A DNA stretch of 6,217 nt from positions 1 to 6,217 of the forward strand of contig JAJYMD010000083.1 of NCBI GenBank assembly GCA_021787255.1, given 5' to 3'. Under the pieces are notes generated by a model. That model did not search any database, was not told the origin of the DNA, and was given only the letters and a program-made list of their open reading frames with translations. This stretch comes from Actinomycetes bacterium (GTDB lineage: Bacteria; Actinomycetota; Acidimicrobiia; Acidimicrobiales; RAAP-2). Position 1 is the first letter of the stretch; each line of letters opens with the position of its first letter. The translations under genes and the position numbers were made by a program. Positions 1 to 6,011 of the stretch are shown here, piece after piece.

Positions 1-1
1 C

Positions 2-91
2 GACGCGAAGATCTACACCATCTTCGAGGGGACGTCGGAGATTCAGAGATTGGTGATCGCGCGGGCGATCTCGGGGCTGCACATCGAGTGA
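2..91 (+). CDS. Acyl-CoA dehydrogenase, C-terminal fragment (5' truncated by window edge)
   Basis: Twenty-nine codons followed by TGA read DAKIYTIFEGTSEIQRLVIA and then a short tail ending in HIE. The YxIFEGTSEIQRLVIAR stretch is the C-terminal signature of the acyl-CoA dehydrogenase family. These are FAD flavoproteins that introduce an alpha-beta double bond into acyl-CoA thioesters and pass electrons to electron-transferring flavoprotein. In the family the Glu of the EGT segment lies near the FAD and acyl-CoA site; in some members it is the catalytic base. Only the last helix is present, so the substrate class (short, medium or branched chain) cannot be told. The gene ends about 295 nt before the cupin start, with a possible hairpin and a separate promoter between them. 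It is therefore probably not in the same transcript as the downstream cluster. Confidence 0.93.
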   Translation, partial: DAKIYTIFEGTSEIQRLVIARAISGLHIE

Positions 92-96
92 CGTCT

Positions 97-126
97 GGTG
101 CGCGCCGCAGTTCGGGGGCGCCCACC
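97..126 (+). terminator. Possible hairpin after the acyl-CoA dehydrogenase stop
   Basis: Positions 97-106 (GGTGCGCGCC) can pair with 117-126 (GGCGCCCACC) at 9 of 10 positions, leaving a 10-nt loop. The dyad begins 5 nt after the upstream stop codon, where a terminator would be expected. No T-run follows, so a classical intrinsic terminator is not shown. In GC-rich DNA such stems also arise by chance. Confidence 0.3.
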
Positions 127-251
127 GCTCACGTCGCACCGGTCGAGGTCCAACTGGTCACCTGCCCTCGCAACCCGCCTCCGTCATCACGACGAGCGCC
201 GCACTCACCGCGCGCGACGTGCGAGAGGGCGTCTGCCGTGGTCGCACGGAG

Positions 252-284
252 TCGAAGCGAGGGAGAGTCTTTCACTCGCGTCGA
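252..284. repeat. Spaced inverted repeat upstream of the operon promoter
   Basis: Arms TCGAAGCGAG (252-261) and CTCGCGTCGA (275-284) are complementary at 9 of 10 positions around a 13-nt centre. The repeat ends about 18 nt before the putative -35 box at 303. That position would suit an activator or repressor site acting on the downstream operon. It could be chance or an RNA hairpin; no binding protein is identified in the window. Confidence 0.35.
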
Positions 285-302
285 TCTCGGAGAACGGCAT
301 CC

Positions 303-333
303 TTGACAGGACCGTCCGACAGGATATTCTAAT
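303..333 (+). promoter_or_regulatory. Sigma70-type promoter for the six-gene cluster
   Basis: A perfect TTGACA -35 hexamer lies at 303-308. Two overlapping -10 candidates follow: TATTCT at 325-330 after a 16-nt spacer (4 of 6 matches to TATAAT), and TCTAAT at 328-333 after 19 nt (5 of 6 matches). The surrounding 25 bases are distinctly more AT-rich than the rest of the window. Transcription would start near 337-342, giving a leader of roughly 45 nt before the likely TTG start at 386. No other promoter-like sequence of this quality is seen ahead of any later gene. Confidence 0.6.
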
Positions 334-337
334 CCTG
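320..337. promoter_or_regulatory. Dyad over the -10 region: candidate operator
   Basis: CAGGAT (320-325) and ATCCTG (332-337) form a perfect 6-bp inverted repeat around ATTCTA. The dyad covers both possible -10 hexamers, so a dimeric regulator bound here would block RNA polymerase. That makes a repressor site the natural reading. No regulator gene is present in the window, so the family is unknown. Confidence 0.42.
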
Positions 338-352
338 CATTCGTACATTGGC

Positions 353-363
353 TCGCTAAGCGA
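353..363. promoter_or_regulatory. Perfect 11-bp palindrome in the leader
   Basis: TCGCT A AGCGA is a perfect dyad with a single central base. It lies between the expected transcription start and the cupin ribosome-binding region. One central base is too short for an RNA hairpin loop, so if functional it would act as DNA, for example as a second operator half. It may be chance. Confidence 0.3.
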
Positions 364-374
364 ACATGGTGGGC

Positions 375-383
375 AAGGGGGGG
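375..383 (+). promoter_or_regulatory. Purine-rich ribosome-binding site favouring the TTG start
   Basis: AAGGGGGGG immediately precedes the TTG at 386. It is the only Shine-Dalgarno-like tract near the start of the cupin reading frame. The conserved cupin sequence begins not far downstream, so this tract decides between TTG 386 and the upstream ATG at 98, whose extra codons do not look like protein. Confidence 0.45.
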
Positions 384-385
384 CG

Positions 386-808
386 TTGCCTGGGAAAGTG
401 GAACCCGGGTCGATCGGCACGACGCCGGCTGCCGGCGATCTCGACGAGGCGGGCGGTTGGGTCGGCATGGCGGTGCAGTTTCTCGTCGACCACACCTCGG
501 GCGCGCGATCCTTCGTCCTCGGGCGGACCGTCTTCGCGCCGGGCGACGCCACCCATGTCGTGCACCGTCACGAGCAAGCGGAGGAGGCGGTGCTGATCGT
601 GTCGGGCCATGGCGTGGCCGTGAACGGCAACGACGAGGTCGAAGTCGGACCCGGCGACTTCGTCTTCCACCCGCGTGGCCAGTGGCACGGATTCCGCAAC
701 ACCTCGCCGGACGAACCCGTCGAGATGCTGTGGGTGTGGGGAGGTGCCGCAAGCCGCGAGGCCGCGGGCTACGAGCTCGCCGACGGCGAGCCTGACGCCG
801 GCAGATGA
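386..808 (+). CDS. Small single-domain cupin protein (probable metal-dependent dioxygenase or isomerase)
   Basis: With the TTG start the protein has 140 residues, a normal length for a one-domain cupin. Cupin motif 1 shows the ligands H60, H62, E66 or E67 within HRHEQAEE. Motif 2 matches the consensus exactly: G90, then P96, G98, H101 and N105. All metal-binding positions are present, so an active Fe, Mn or Ni/Zn site is likely. The N-terminal GGWVGMAVQFLVD strand suggests that the natural start lies before residue 25. GTG 398 and ATG 467 are alternative starts. The ATG at 98 would add Arg-rich sequence of non-coding character that also covers the promoter. Single cupins of this type include dioxygenases, isomerases and ligand-binding proteins, so the reaction cannot be named. 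It is first in the operon, 38 nt before the permease. Confidence 0.82.
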   Translation: MPGKVEPGSIGTTPAAGDLDEAGGWVGMAVQFLVDHTSGARSFVLGRTVFAPGDATHVVHRHEQAEEAVLIVSGHGVAVNGNDEVEVGPGDFVFHPRGQWHGFRNTSPDEPVEMLWVWGGAASREAAGYELADGEPDAGR

Positions 809-846
809 CGCGTCCGGCAGGCCGGGCGATCTGAAAGGGGTGTCCC

Positions 847-2319
847 ATGGTGTCACGGGAAGCAGAGCTGGTCACCGGCGAGGCGCCGCTCGGTGGGGGA
901 AGACTGACCGCGTTCGAGGCGTCGGGCGTCAGTGTCGCTGGCCTCGCGCCGACGATGGCGATGGCACTCGGCACGTCCTTCGCCGCGTCGGAGGCGGGAT
1001 CGGCCGTACCGCTGTGCTATCTGCTCGCGGCCGTTGGCTCGCTGGCACTCGCCTACGTGATCGTCCGGTTCGCGCGAAAGCGTCCAGGTAGCGGTCTCGC
1101 CTTTACCTATGTCGACAACGCCTTCGGCAAGACGCCCGGCTTCACCGCTGGCTCGGTCTACGCGCTTGCGTGGCTCTTCGCAATCGCAGTGACGCTTGCG
1201 ATCTCCGCGGTCGCGATCAGCTCGATTGTCGCTGAGTACCACGGAAGCGTCAGCTGGTTTCCTATCTTCCTCGCGGAGCTCGCGATCGCATTCGCCCTCA
1301 ACTTTCTCGGGGTGAAGCCGTCGGTTCGGGTTCAAGTGATCGCTGAGATCGGCTCCATGCTCGCAGTGACCGCAATCTTCGCGGTTGTCCTGACCAACTC
1401 CCATATCGGCGCGCTGACTTGGGCGCCGTTCAATCCATCCAACGCGACGAAGGGCTGGGGGGGGATCGGTTTCGGGATGATCTACGGATTCTCCGGGTTT
1501 GCCGGGTTCGAAGGGGCGGCCGCACTCGGCTTCGAGACGCGTAACCCGCGGAACGGCATACCCCGCGCGGTGCTGTGGTCGCTGATCGGATCGGGGATCT
1601 TCTACCTCTTCGTCACGTACGCGCTAGCGATCGGATTCGGGCCCAAGGGTGGCTCAGCTTGGGCCGGGTCCGCAGCGCCGCTCGCCACGATCCTCACGAG
1701 GTTCATCGGCCCGAACTGGGCGAGCGCAGTCGAGGCGATGGTGGCCGTGAGCGGCTTCTCATCAGGCCTCGGACTGGTCACGCTCTCGACGCGGGTGCTG
1801 CACGGGATGTCGCTCCGGGGAATGGCGCCCGCCGTGTTCAGCAAGGAGCACCGCCGCTACCGTACGCCGACCGCGGGAGTAATCGTCGTGTGCGTGGTCG
1901 CGGGTGTTCTTGGCACGATGCTGGGGCTCATCGAGGGAGCGACAACGCTGATCGGCTTCATGGCGGGATTCAATACGCTGGTGTTGATCGCGGTCTATGC
2001 CGCGATCGCAGCGGGGGCGTTCTACGTGTTCGGCGTCCGCGGGACAGCGCGGAGCCGATGGCACGGGTTTGCAGTTCCGGTGGTCGCTTTGGGCCTGCTC
2101 GCCTACGCCTTCTACGCTTCCGTGATTCCGGTTCCTGCATTTCCGTACAACCTGAACCCCTACCTCGTTCTCGGGGTCGCTGTGCTCCTCGCCATCGTCG
2201 GAGCACGGCTGCGCTCCCGGCCCGACGTCGACCTCGTCGAGGTGCTCGCGCAGAGCGAGCACGGTCCAGCTCCCGCGGTCGTGGTCGCACCTTCGACGTC
2301 TCCGGTCAGCGCCGAGTGA
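847..2319 (+). CDS. APC-superfamily amino acid/amine permease
   Basis: The 490-residue protein has about twelve hydrophobic segments, near residues 25-45, 52-74, 100-128, 137-154, 164-183, 206-228, 241-264, 293-313, 343-363, 369-396, 407-427 and 437-455. Its cytoplasmic ends are charged. The region around residues 214-241 (FSGFAGFEGAAALGFE, then TRNPRNGIPRA) is the TM6-TM7 signature of the amino acid-polyamine-organocation superfamily. The N-terminal GVSVAGLAPTMAMALG matches the broken TM1 that binds the substrate's amino and carboxyl groups. It is an inner-membrane secondary transporter, probably driven by proton or sodium, importing an amino acid, amine or related compound. An AAAGGGG ribosome-binding site at 833-839 sits 7 nt before the ATG. 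An eight-G run at 1457-1464 lies in the coding frame. Substrate specificity cannot be read from sequence. Its place inside a catabolic-type operon suggests that it imports the operon's substrate. Confidence 0.93.
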   Translation: MVSREAELVTGEAPLGGGRLTAFEASGVSVAGLAPTMAMALGTSFAASEAGSAVPLCYLLAAVGSLALAYVIVRFARKRPGSGLAFTYVDNAFGKTPGFTAGSVYALAWLFAIAVTLAISAVAISSIVAEYHGSVSWFPIFLAELAIAFALNFLGVKPSVRVQVIAEIGSMLAVTAIFAVVLTNSHIGALTWAPFNPSNATKGWGGIGFGMIYGFSGFAGFEGAAALGFETRNPRNGIPRAVLWSLIGSGIFYLFVTYALAIGFGPKGGSAWAGSAAPLATILTRFIGPNWASAVEAMVAVSGFSSGLGLVTLSTRVLHGMSLRGMAPAVFSKEHRRYRTPTAGVIVVCVVAGVLGTMLGLIEGATTLIGFMAGFNTLVLIAVYAAIAAGAFYVFGVRGTARSRWHGFAVPVVALGLLAYAFYASVIPVPAFPYNLNPYLVLGVAVLLAIVGARLRSRPDVDLVEVLAQSEHGPAPAVVVAPSTSPVSAE

Positions 2320-2330
2320 CGCGAACTGCA

Positions 2331-3236
2331 ATGGAGGAGATGGAGGAGAGCGACGGGGCGGGCCGGCTCGCGACGCTCGGGGCAGCCGACCGACTTCGCG
2401 CACTCGCCACGGTGCGCGATGGGAAGTGCTGGACGCTCGGGACCGAGATCTTCGGGCGGTCGCCCGGGCCGCCCGACCCCGGACGCCCCAAGCAGCTGCA
2501 CATCGTCTACCGCGACTGGTCCCACTACGAGAAGGGACTCGTGCACCCGCTCCCTGGCGGCGTGGCGTCTGTCGACGACGGGGTCCTCTTGAATTGCCAC
2601 GGCGGGTCGCACCTGGACGCACGTGGGCACATCATGGCGGAGGGCGCGATCGCCGGCGGCGTGTCCGCCTCGTCGACGGTGGGCGGGCTCGCAGAGGCCG
2701 ACGTCGCAGCCGTCGCGCGTCTCGGGATCTTCTGCCGGGGGGTTCTGGTCGATCTCTGCAGCTGCTCGGACGGGACGCCGCTCGCGCGCGACCACGAAGT
2801 GACGTTGGCAGAGCTCGAGTCGTGCCTCCGTGCGGAAGAGGTCGAGCTCGAGCCGGGAGACATGCTCCTGCTTCGTACGGGCAGCCTGCTCCGCTTCGGC
2901 CAGGAGGGGCCCGAGTTCTTCTGGAAGGACTACTCCGAGCCAGGACTCAGCCGGGACGAAGCCCTCTTCGCGTGGCTCGACGACCTTCCAGTGCTGGGCA
3001 TCGGCACCGACACGCTCGCGAACGAGCTTCCGACCAACCCGAGGACCGGCGAGCAGTACCCGCTCCACCGCTACCTGCTCAGGGACCGCGGTCTCCAGTT
3101 CCACGAGGGCCTCTGGCTCGAAGAGCTCGCCGCGGACTGTGCGGCCGACAGGAGGTACGTCGGGCTGTACGTCGCGTCGCCCCTGAAGATGGTGGGCGCG
3201 TCCGGGTCTCCCGTGAACCCCCTGTTCCGCAAGTGA
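2331..3236 (+). CDS. Cyclase-family metal-dependent hydrolase (kynurenine formamidase-like)
   Basis: This 301-residue protein fits the cyclase/arylformamidase superfamily (Pfam cyclase; KynB is the best-known member). That family uses a metal-activated water to open amides, formamides or lactones. The signature HGGSHLDARGH spans residues 90-100, giving H90, H94, D96 and H100. The C-terminal ligand pair is H246 (PLHRYLL) and E259 (FHEGLWLEEL). GIGTDT at 224-228 is the usual core segment. Family motifs normally read HxGTHxDxPxH; here Thr is Ser and Pro is Arg. At about 300 residues it is longer than KynB (about 210) and belongs with the larger cyclase-family proteins. ATG 2331 lies 11 nt after the permease stop with no strong ribosome-binding site. 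ATG 2340 is possible but GGAGG lies too close to it. Translation is probably coupled to the permease. The substrate is unknown. Confidence 0.88.
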   Translation: MEEMEESDGAGRLATLGAADRLRALATVRDGKCWTLGTEIFGRSPGPPDPGRPKQLHIVYRDWSHYEKGLVHPLPGGVASVDDGVLLNCHGGSHLDARGHIMAEGAIAGGVSASSTVGGLAEADVAAVARLGIFCRGVLVDLCSCSDGTPLARDHEVTLAELESCLRAEEVELEPGDMLLLRTGSLLRFGQEGPEFFWKDYSEPGLSRDEALFAWLDDLPVLGIGTDTLANELPTNPRTGEQYPLHRYLLRDRGLQFHEGLWLEELAADCAADRRYVGLYVASPLKMVGASGSPVNPLFRK

Positions 3237-3325
3237 CCGGAGGACCGCTCATCGCCAGGGACGCAGCAGCTCTCGGGGCGCCCGACGTCAGCACATTCGA
3301 ACACCACGCTGGAGGCGCGCGATGA
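3233..3325 (+). other. Possible 30-codon linking ORF between cyclase and PLP genes
   Basis: A GTG at 3233 overlaps the cyclase stop (GTGA, 3233-3236). Its frame stays open for 30 codons and ends in a TGA that overlaps the next start (ATGA, 3322-3325). The predicted peptide begins MTGGPLIARDAAALG and resembles no known family. No ribosome-binding site precedes it. The same frame is open for hundreds of codons through the cyclase gene, so chance is the simpler explanation. If translated, it would couple the two flanking genes. Confidence 0.2.
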
Positions 3326-4590
3326 GGGTTGACACGGTCGCAAGCAGGCTGCGGGCGATGACGCCGGCGATCCTGCGCGGAGAGAGTCGAGGCTGGTCGT
3401 ATTTCGACGGACCGTCCGGGACCCAGATGATCGCGCCGGCGATCGACGCGATCGCCGAGTTCTGCCGAAGTGGCCTCTCGAACCGCCACGGCTATTCGTC
3501 GGCCGGCGACGAGACCGAGGACGTGATGGCGAACGCCCGCTCCGAGCTGCGCTCGATGTTCCGCGCGGACGGCTACGACGTGGTGTTCGGCCAGAACATG
3601 ACCAGCCTGACGATCGCGCTCGCGCACGGGTGCGCGCGTCGCTGGGGGCGTGAAGGGGGGACGGTAGTCGTTACCGAGCTCGAGCACGCAGCCAACGACG
3701 ACACCTGGACGGTACCGTTCGCCGACCGCGGAGCGAAGACCGTGGTCGTGGGGGTCGACGAGCAGACCCTCGACCTCGATCACGACGGCTTCGAGCGGGT
3801 CGACGCTGCCGGTGGTGTGGCAGTCGTCGCGGTGTCCGGGGCGGCGAACTCGGTCGGGGTGAAGCCGGACCTCGGCCCTGCGCATGCCTTCGCCCGCTCG
3901 CACGGGGCAGTCTTCGTGATCGACGGGGTCCACCTCACGCCGCACGGGCCCTTGGATCTCGCCGAGGCCGACCCGGACGTCTACCTCTGCTCTGCGTACA
4001 AATTCTACGGTCCGCACGTCGGCGTCGCGCTGGTGAAGAAGTCGCTCGCCGACGAGCTGCGTCCCTACAAAGTCGAGCCAGCGCCTGACCGCGGGCCTGA
4101 GAAGTTCGAGACGGGCTCCCAGAACCACGAGGGCATCGCGGGGCTCGCTGCGACGCTCTGCGGGCTCGGACGACTCGTCGGCAGCGGCACCGGCGCCGGT
4201 GCACGCGAGGCGCTCCACCTTCTCGCGGAGCATGAAGCAGAGCTCACGCGGAGCCTGGTAGACGAGCTGGCCGAGATGAATGGTGTCCGGGTCTTCGGTC
4301 ATCGAGACGAGAAGACGACGTACCTTGGCACCGTCGCGATCGCAGTCGAGGGCAGGGACCCGGGCGACGTCGCACGGGATTTGCGTGCGCAGGGGATGTT
4401 CGTCACTGCTGGCGACTTCTATGCGACGCGGCTCGCTCGCCGCCTCGGTGTCGCCGGCACCGGCGGCTGGGTACGGATCGGTGTCAGTGGCTACACGACG
4501 CAGGACGACATCGCGCGCCTCGTCGCGGCGTTGAAGAGGGTGATCGGCACGTCTGTCGGACGCAGCTCTCCATCGGCACCAAGTGGGTGA
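3322..4590 (+). CDS. Class-V PLP-dependent enzyme, cysteine-desulfurase-like (VC1184-type)
   Basis: The 422-residue protein is a fold-type I PLP enzyme of the aminotransferase class V family. Visible landmarks are FDGPSGTQ (28-35), SNRHGY (53-58), the phosphate-binding GQNMTSLT (90-97), ELEHAANDDTW with H122 stacking on the cofactor, DGVHLTPHG with D201 and H204, and SAYKFYGPH with K227 as the Schiff-base lysine. GWVRIGVSGYTT holds the likely carboxylate-binding R385. This pattern matches the cysteine-desulfurase-like VC1184 family. The C-terminal loop (AGDFYATRLARRLG, 363-376) has no cysteine, and the only cysteines are C48, C104, C223 and C280. Sulfur transfer by a loop persulfide is therefore unlikely. 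It may instead act as a C-S, C-N or C-C lyase, epimerase or aminotransferase. A GGAGG at 3311-3315, 6 nt before the ATG, supports the start. It lies 85 nt after the cyclase gene. Confidence 0.9.
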   Translation: MRVDTVASRLRAMTPAILRGESRGWSYFDGPSGTQMIAPAIDAIAEFCRSGLSNRHGYSSAGDETEDVMANARSELRSMFRADGYDVVFGQNMTSLTIALAHGCARRWGREGGTVVVTELEHAANDDTWTVPFADRGAKTVVVGVDEQTLDLDHDGFERVDAAGGVAVVAVSGAANSVGVKPDLGPAHAFARSHGAVFVIDGVHLTPHGPLDLAEADPDVYLCSAYKFYGPHVGVALVKKSLADELRPYKVEPAPDRGPEKFETGSQNHEGIAGLAATLCGLGRLVGSGTGAGAREALHLLAEHEAELTRSLVDELAEMNGVRVFGHRDEKTTYLGTVAIAVEGRDPGDVARDLRAQGMFVTAGDFYATRLARRLGVAGTGGWVRIGVSGYTTQDDIARLVAALKRVIGTSVGRSSPSAPSG

Positions 4591-4603
4591 GCGGGTCGTA
4601 TGC

Positions 4604-4613
4604 GGGAGAGGAG
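4604..4613 (+). promoter_or_regulatory. Ribosome-binding site selecting ATG 4621 for the VOC gene
   Basis: GGGAGAGGAG ends 7 nt before ATG 4621. The same frame also has ATG at 4600, preceded only by a weak GGTGAGCGGG, and ATG at 4645 directly before the fold. The strength and spacing of this site favour 4621. Confidence 0.55.
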
Positions 4614-4620
4614 TCGGCAC

Positions 4621-5088
4621 ATGCGGGACGAGCGCAGGGCGTCGATGTTCAAGGGGGTTCACCACGTCGGCCTCACGGTGTCCGACCTCGATCGCTCCTT
4701 CGCCTTCTACGAGCGCCTGCTGGGCCGGGTCCGTGACTTCTCGACCGAGAGCGACGGTCCGATCCTGAGCAGGGCGGTCGGCGTGCCCAACGCTCGTCTG
4801 AGGTTCGGCTTCATCACGCTGGGGTCGGTCCACCTCGAGCTGCTCGAGTACCGCAACCAGCGCCGGGAGCGCTACGAGCTCGCGAACTGCGACCCGGGGG
4901 CGCCCCATGTCTGCTTCGAGGTGACGGACCTGCGCGAGGCGATGGAAGCGCTCGCCGAGGACGGGATCGCCTTCTACTCCGATCCTCTCGACATCGAAGA
5001 AGGGCCGCTCGCGGGCTGCAGCTTCGTCTACTTCGACGACCCGGACGGCATCACGCTCGAGCTCTTCGAGCACCGGGAGCAGGGATGA
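4621..5088 (+). CDS. VOC-superfamily protein (glyoxalase / extradiol dioxygenase fold)
   Basis: With the ATG at 4621 the protein has 155 residues, made of two beta-alpha-beta-beta-beta modules. The first opens at FKGVHHVGLTVSDL and contains VHLELLEY. The second opens at PHVCFEVTDL and ends with YFDDPDGITLELFE. The usual four metal ligands of vicinal-oxygen-chelate enzymes appear as H15, E73, H96 and E147, a complete HEHE set as in glyoxalase I and epimerase-type members. Family reactions include isomerisation, epimerisation, ring cleavage and thiol or resistance chemistry, so the activity cannot be assigned. It begins 30 nt after the PLP gene stop. Its own stop overlaps the next gene by 4 nt, which suggests translational coupling and perhaps a joint reaction with the flavin oxidoreductase. 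ATG 4600 (162 residues) and ATG 4645 (147 residues) are alternative starts. Confidence 0.9.
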   Translation: MRDERRASMFKGVHHVGLTVSDLDRSFAFYERLLGRVRDFSTESDGPILSRAVGVPNARLRFGFITLGSVHLELLEYRNQRRERYELANCDPGAPHVCFEVTDLREAMEALAEDGIAFYSDPLDIEEGPLAGCSFVYFDDPDGITLELFEHREQG

Positions 5089-5942
5089 GGTTCGGGGCCA
5101 AGCTCCGCAACTACGGCGCGGGCGCCACGATGGCGACGGTGCTCGAAGAGGCCCGCAGAGCCGAGGAGGCCGGGTTCGACTCGGTCTGGCTCGGCGATCA
5201 CCTGGCGATTCCCGAGCGCACCCGCTCGTGGTACCCCTACGGCGCAGACGGAAGGATCGACTGGAGCCCCGAAGAGCCGTGGCTCGAACCCGTGGTCGTG
5301 CTCGCGGCGCTCGCCGCGGCGACGTCGCGTCCTTCTCTTGGGGTCGCGGTGCTCGTCGCCCCCCTCCGGGAGCCCGTGGGGTTCGCCAAGCAGCTCGCCT
5401 GCGTCACACAGCTCTCGGGGGGCCGGCTTCTCCTCGGGGTGGGCGACGGGTGGCTGCGCGAGGAGTTCGAGCTCGTCGGCGCTGCCTTCGCACGGCGCCG
5501 GGAGCGCACTGAAGAGGTCCTCGCCACGTGCCAAGAGGTGTGGTCCGGCTCCTACGTCGCCCACCTCGCGACGGGCGACCTCCGCTTCCGCACTGAGCCC
5601 ACGCCCGTGCGATCGGTGCCCGTATTCCTCGGCGGCTCCTCAGAAGCGACGTTCCGACGCGTCGCGGGGCGCGGCTACGGGTGGCTGCCACTCCATCACG
5701 GCGAAGGGGCGGCCGCCGAGGTCCGACGAGGGCTCGGTCGGATCGACGAGTGGCGAGCGCGCCTCGGCATCCCGGCGAAAGGGCAGCCCGAGATCGTCTT
5801 GAACGCTGGCCGTGCGGATGAGATCGCCCCCGAGCTCTGCGATCTTGTGGCGCTCGGAGTCCGGGAGGTGCTGATCGACGGGGAGTTCGACGAGGACGAC
5901 GGACCGCTGCGTGCCCTGGAGCTCGCAAGAGCCGCAGCATGA
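5085..5942 (+). CDS. LLM-class flavin oxidoreductase, probably F420-dependent
   Basis: The 285-residue protein belongs to the bacterial luciferase-like TIM-barrel family, of normal length for the F420-dependent TIGR03619-like group. The N-terminal part carries the helix EEARRAEEAGFDSVWLGDHL (21-40). The strongest signature is the stretch from LGVAVLVAPLREPVGFAKQL (85-104) into LSGGRLLLGVGDGWLREEFE (110-129), followed by a conserved helix with FARRRERTEEVL. Such enzymes use reduced F420 or FMN for hydride transfer or monooxygenation on diverse small molecules. Whether it consumes oxygen cannot be told from sequence. ATG 5085 overlaps the VOC stop (ATGA), and GGGAG at 5075-5079 gives a 5-nt spacing. 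It is the last gene of the cluster and faces a minus-strand gene. F420 use is typical of actinobacteria and is part of the reason for that lineage guess. Confidence 0.9.
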   Translation: MRFGAKLRNYGAGATMATVLEEARRAEEAGFDSVWLGDHLAIPERTRSWYPYGADGRIDWSPEEPWLEPVVVLAALAAATSRPSLGVAVLVAPLREPVGFAKQLACVTQLSGGRLLLGVGDGWLREEFELVGAAFARRRERTEEVLATCQEVWSGSYVAHLATGDLRFRTEPTPVRSVPVFLGGSSEATFRRVAGRGYGWLPLHHGEGAAAEVRRGLGRIDEWRARLGIPAKGQPEIVLNAGRADEIAPELCDLVALGVREVLIDGEFDEDDGPLRALELARAAA

Positions 5943-6011
5943 AGCGCTGCGTCCGTCGCCGCGTAGGCCGTCGGGCATGCTCGGTGACGCTGCACCCGGG
6001 CCAGTCCTCGG

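Noticed and set aside
98..385. N-terminal extension of the cupin from ATG 98
   Set aside because: The residues are Arg-rich without family resemblance and the region holds the TTGACA promoter and dyads. The purine tract supports TTG 386 instead.
1575..2330. Upstream extension of the cyclase frame into the permease gene
   Set aside because: This part is the +2 shadow of the permease, Arg-rich and unrelated to the cyclase family. The hydrolase starts sensibly at 2331.
2160..3104. 314-codon minus-strand open frame opposite the cyclase gene
   Set aside because: It spans the end of the permease and most of the cyclase gene, has no recognisable domain and has Arg-rich composition typical of a shadow frame.
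2331..4590. Reading the cyclase and PLP genes as true KynB and KynU of tryptophan catabolism
   Set aside because: The cyclase is of the longer subfamily with an altered motif. The PLP enzyme has VC1184-type SAYKFYGPH and DGVH motifs rather than kynureninase ones. No tryptophan dioxygenase gene is present.
3079..5073. 664-codon minus-strand open frame opposite the PLP and VOC genes
   Set aside because: Its translation is low-complexity, Arg/Glu/Val-rich and matches no family. The opposite strand carries two genes with full motif sets. Long antisense frames are common in GC-rich DNA.
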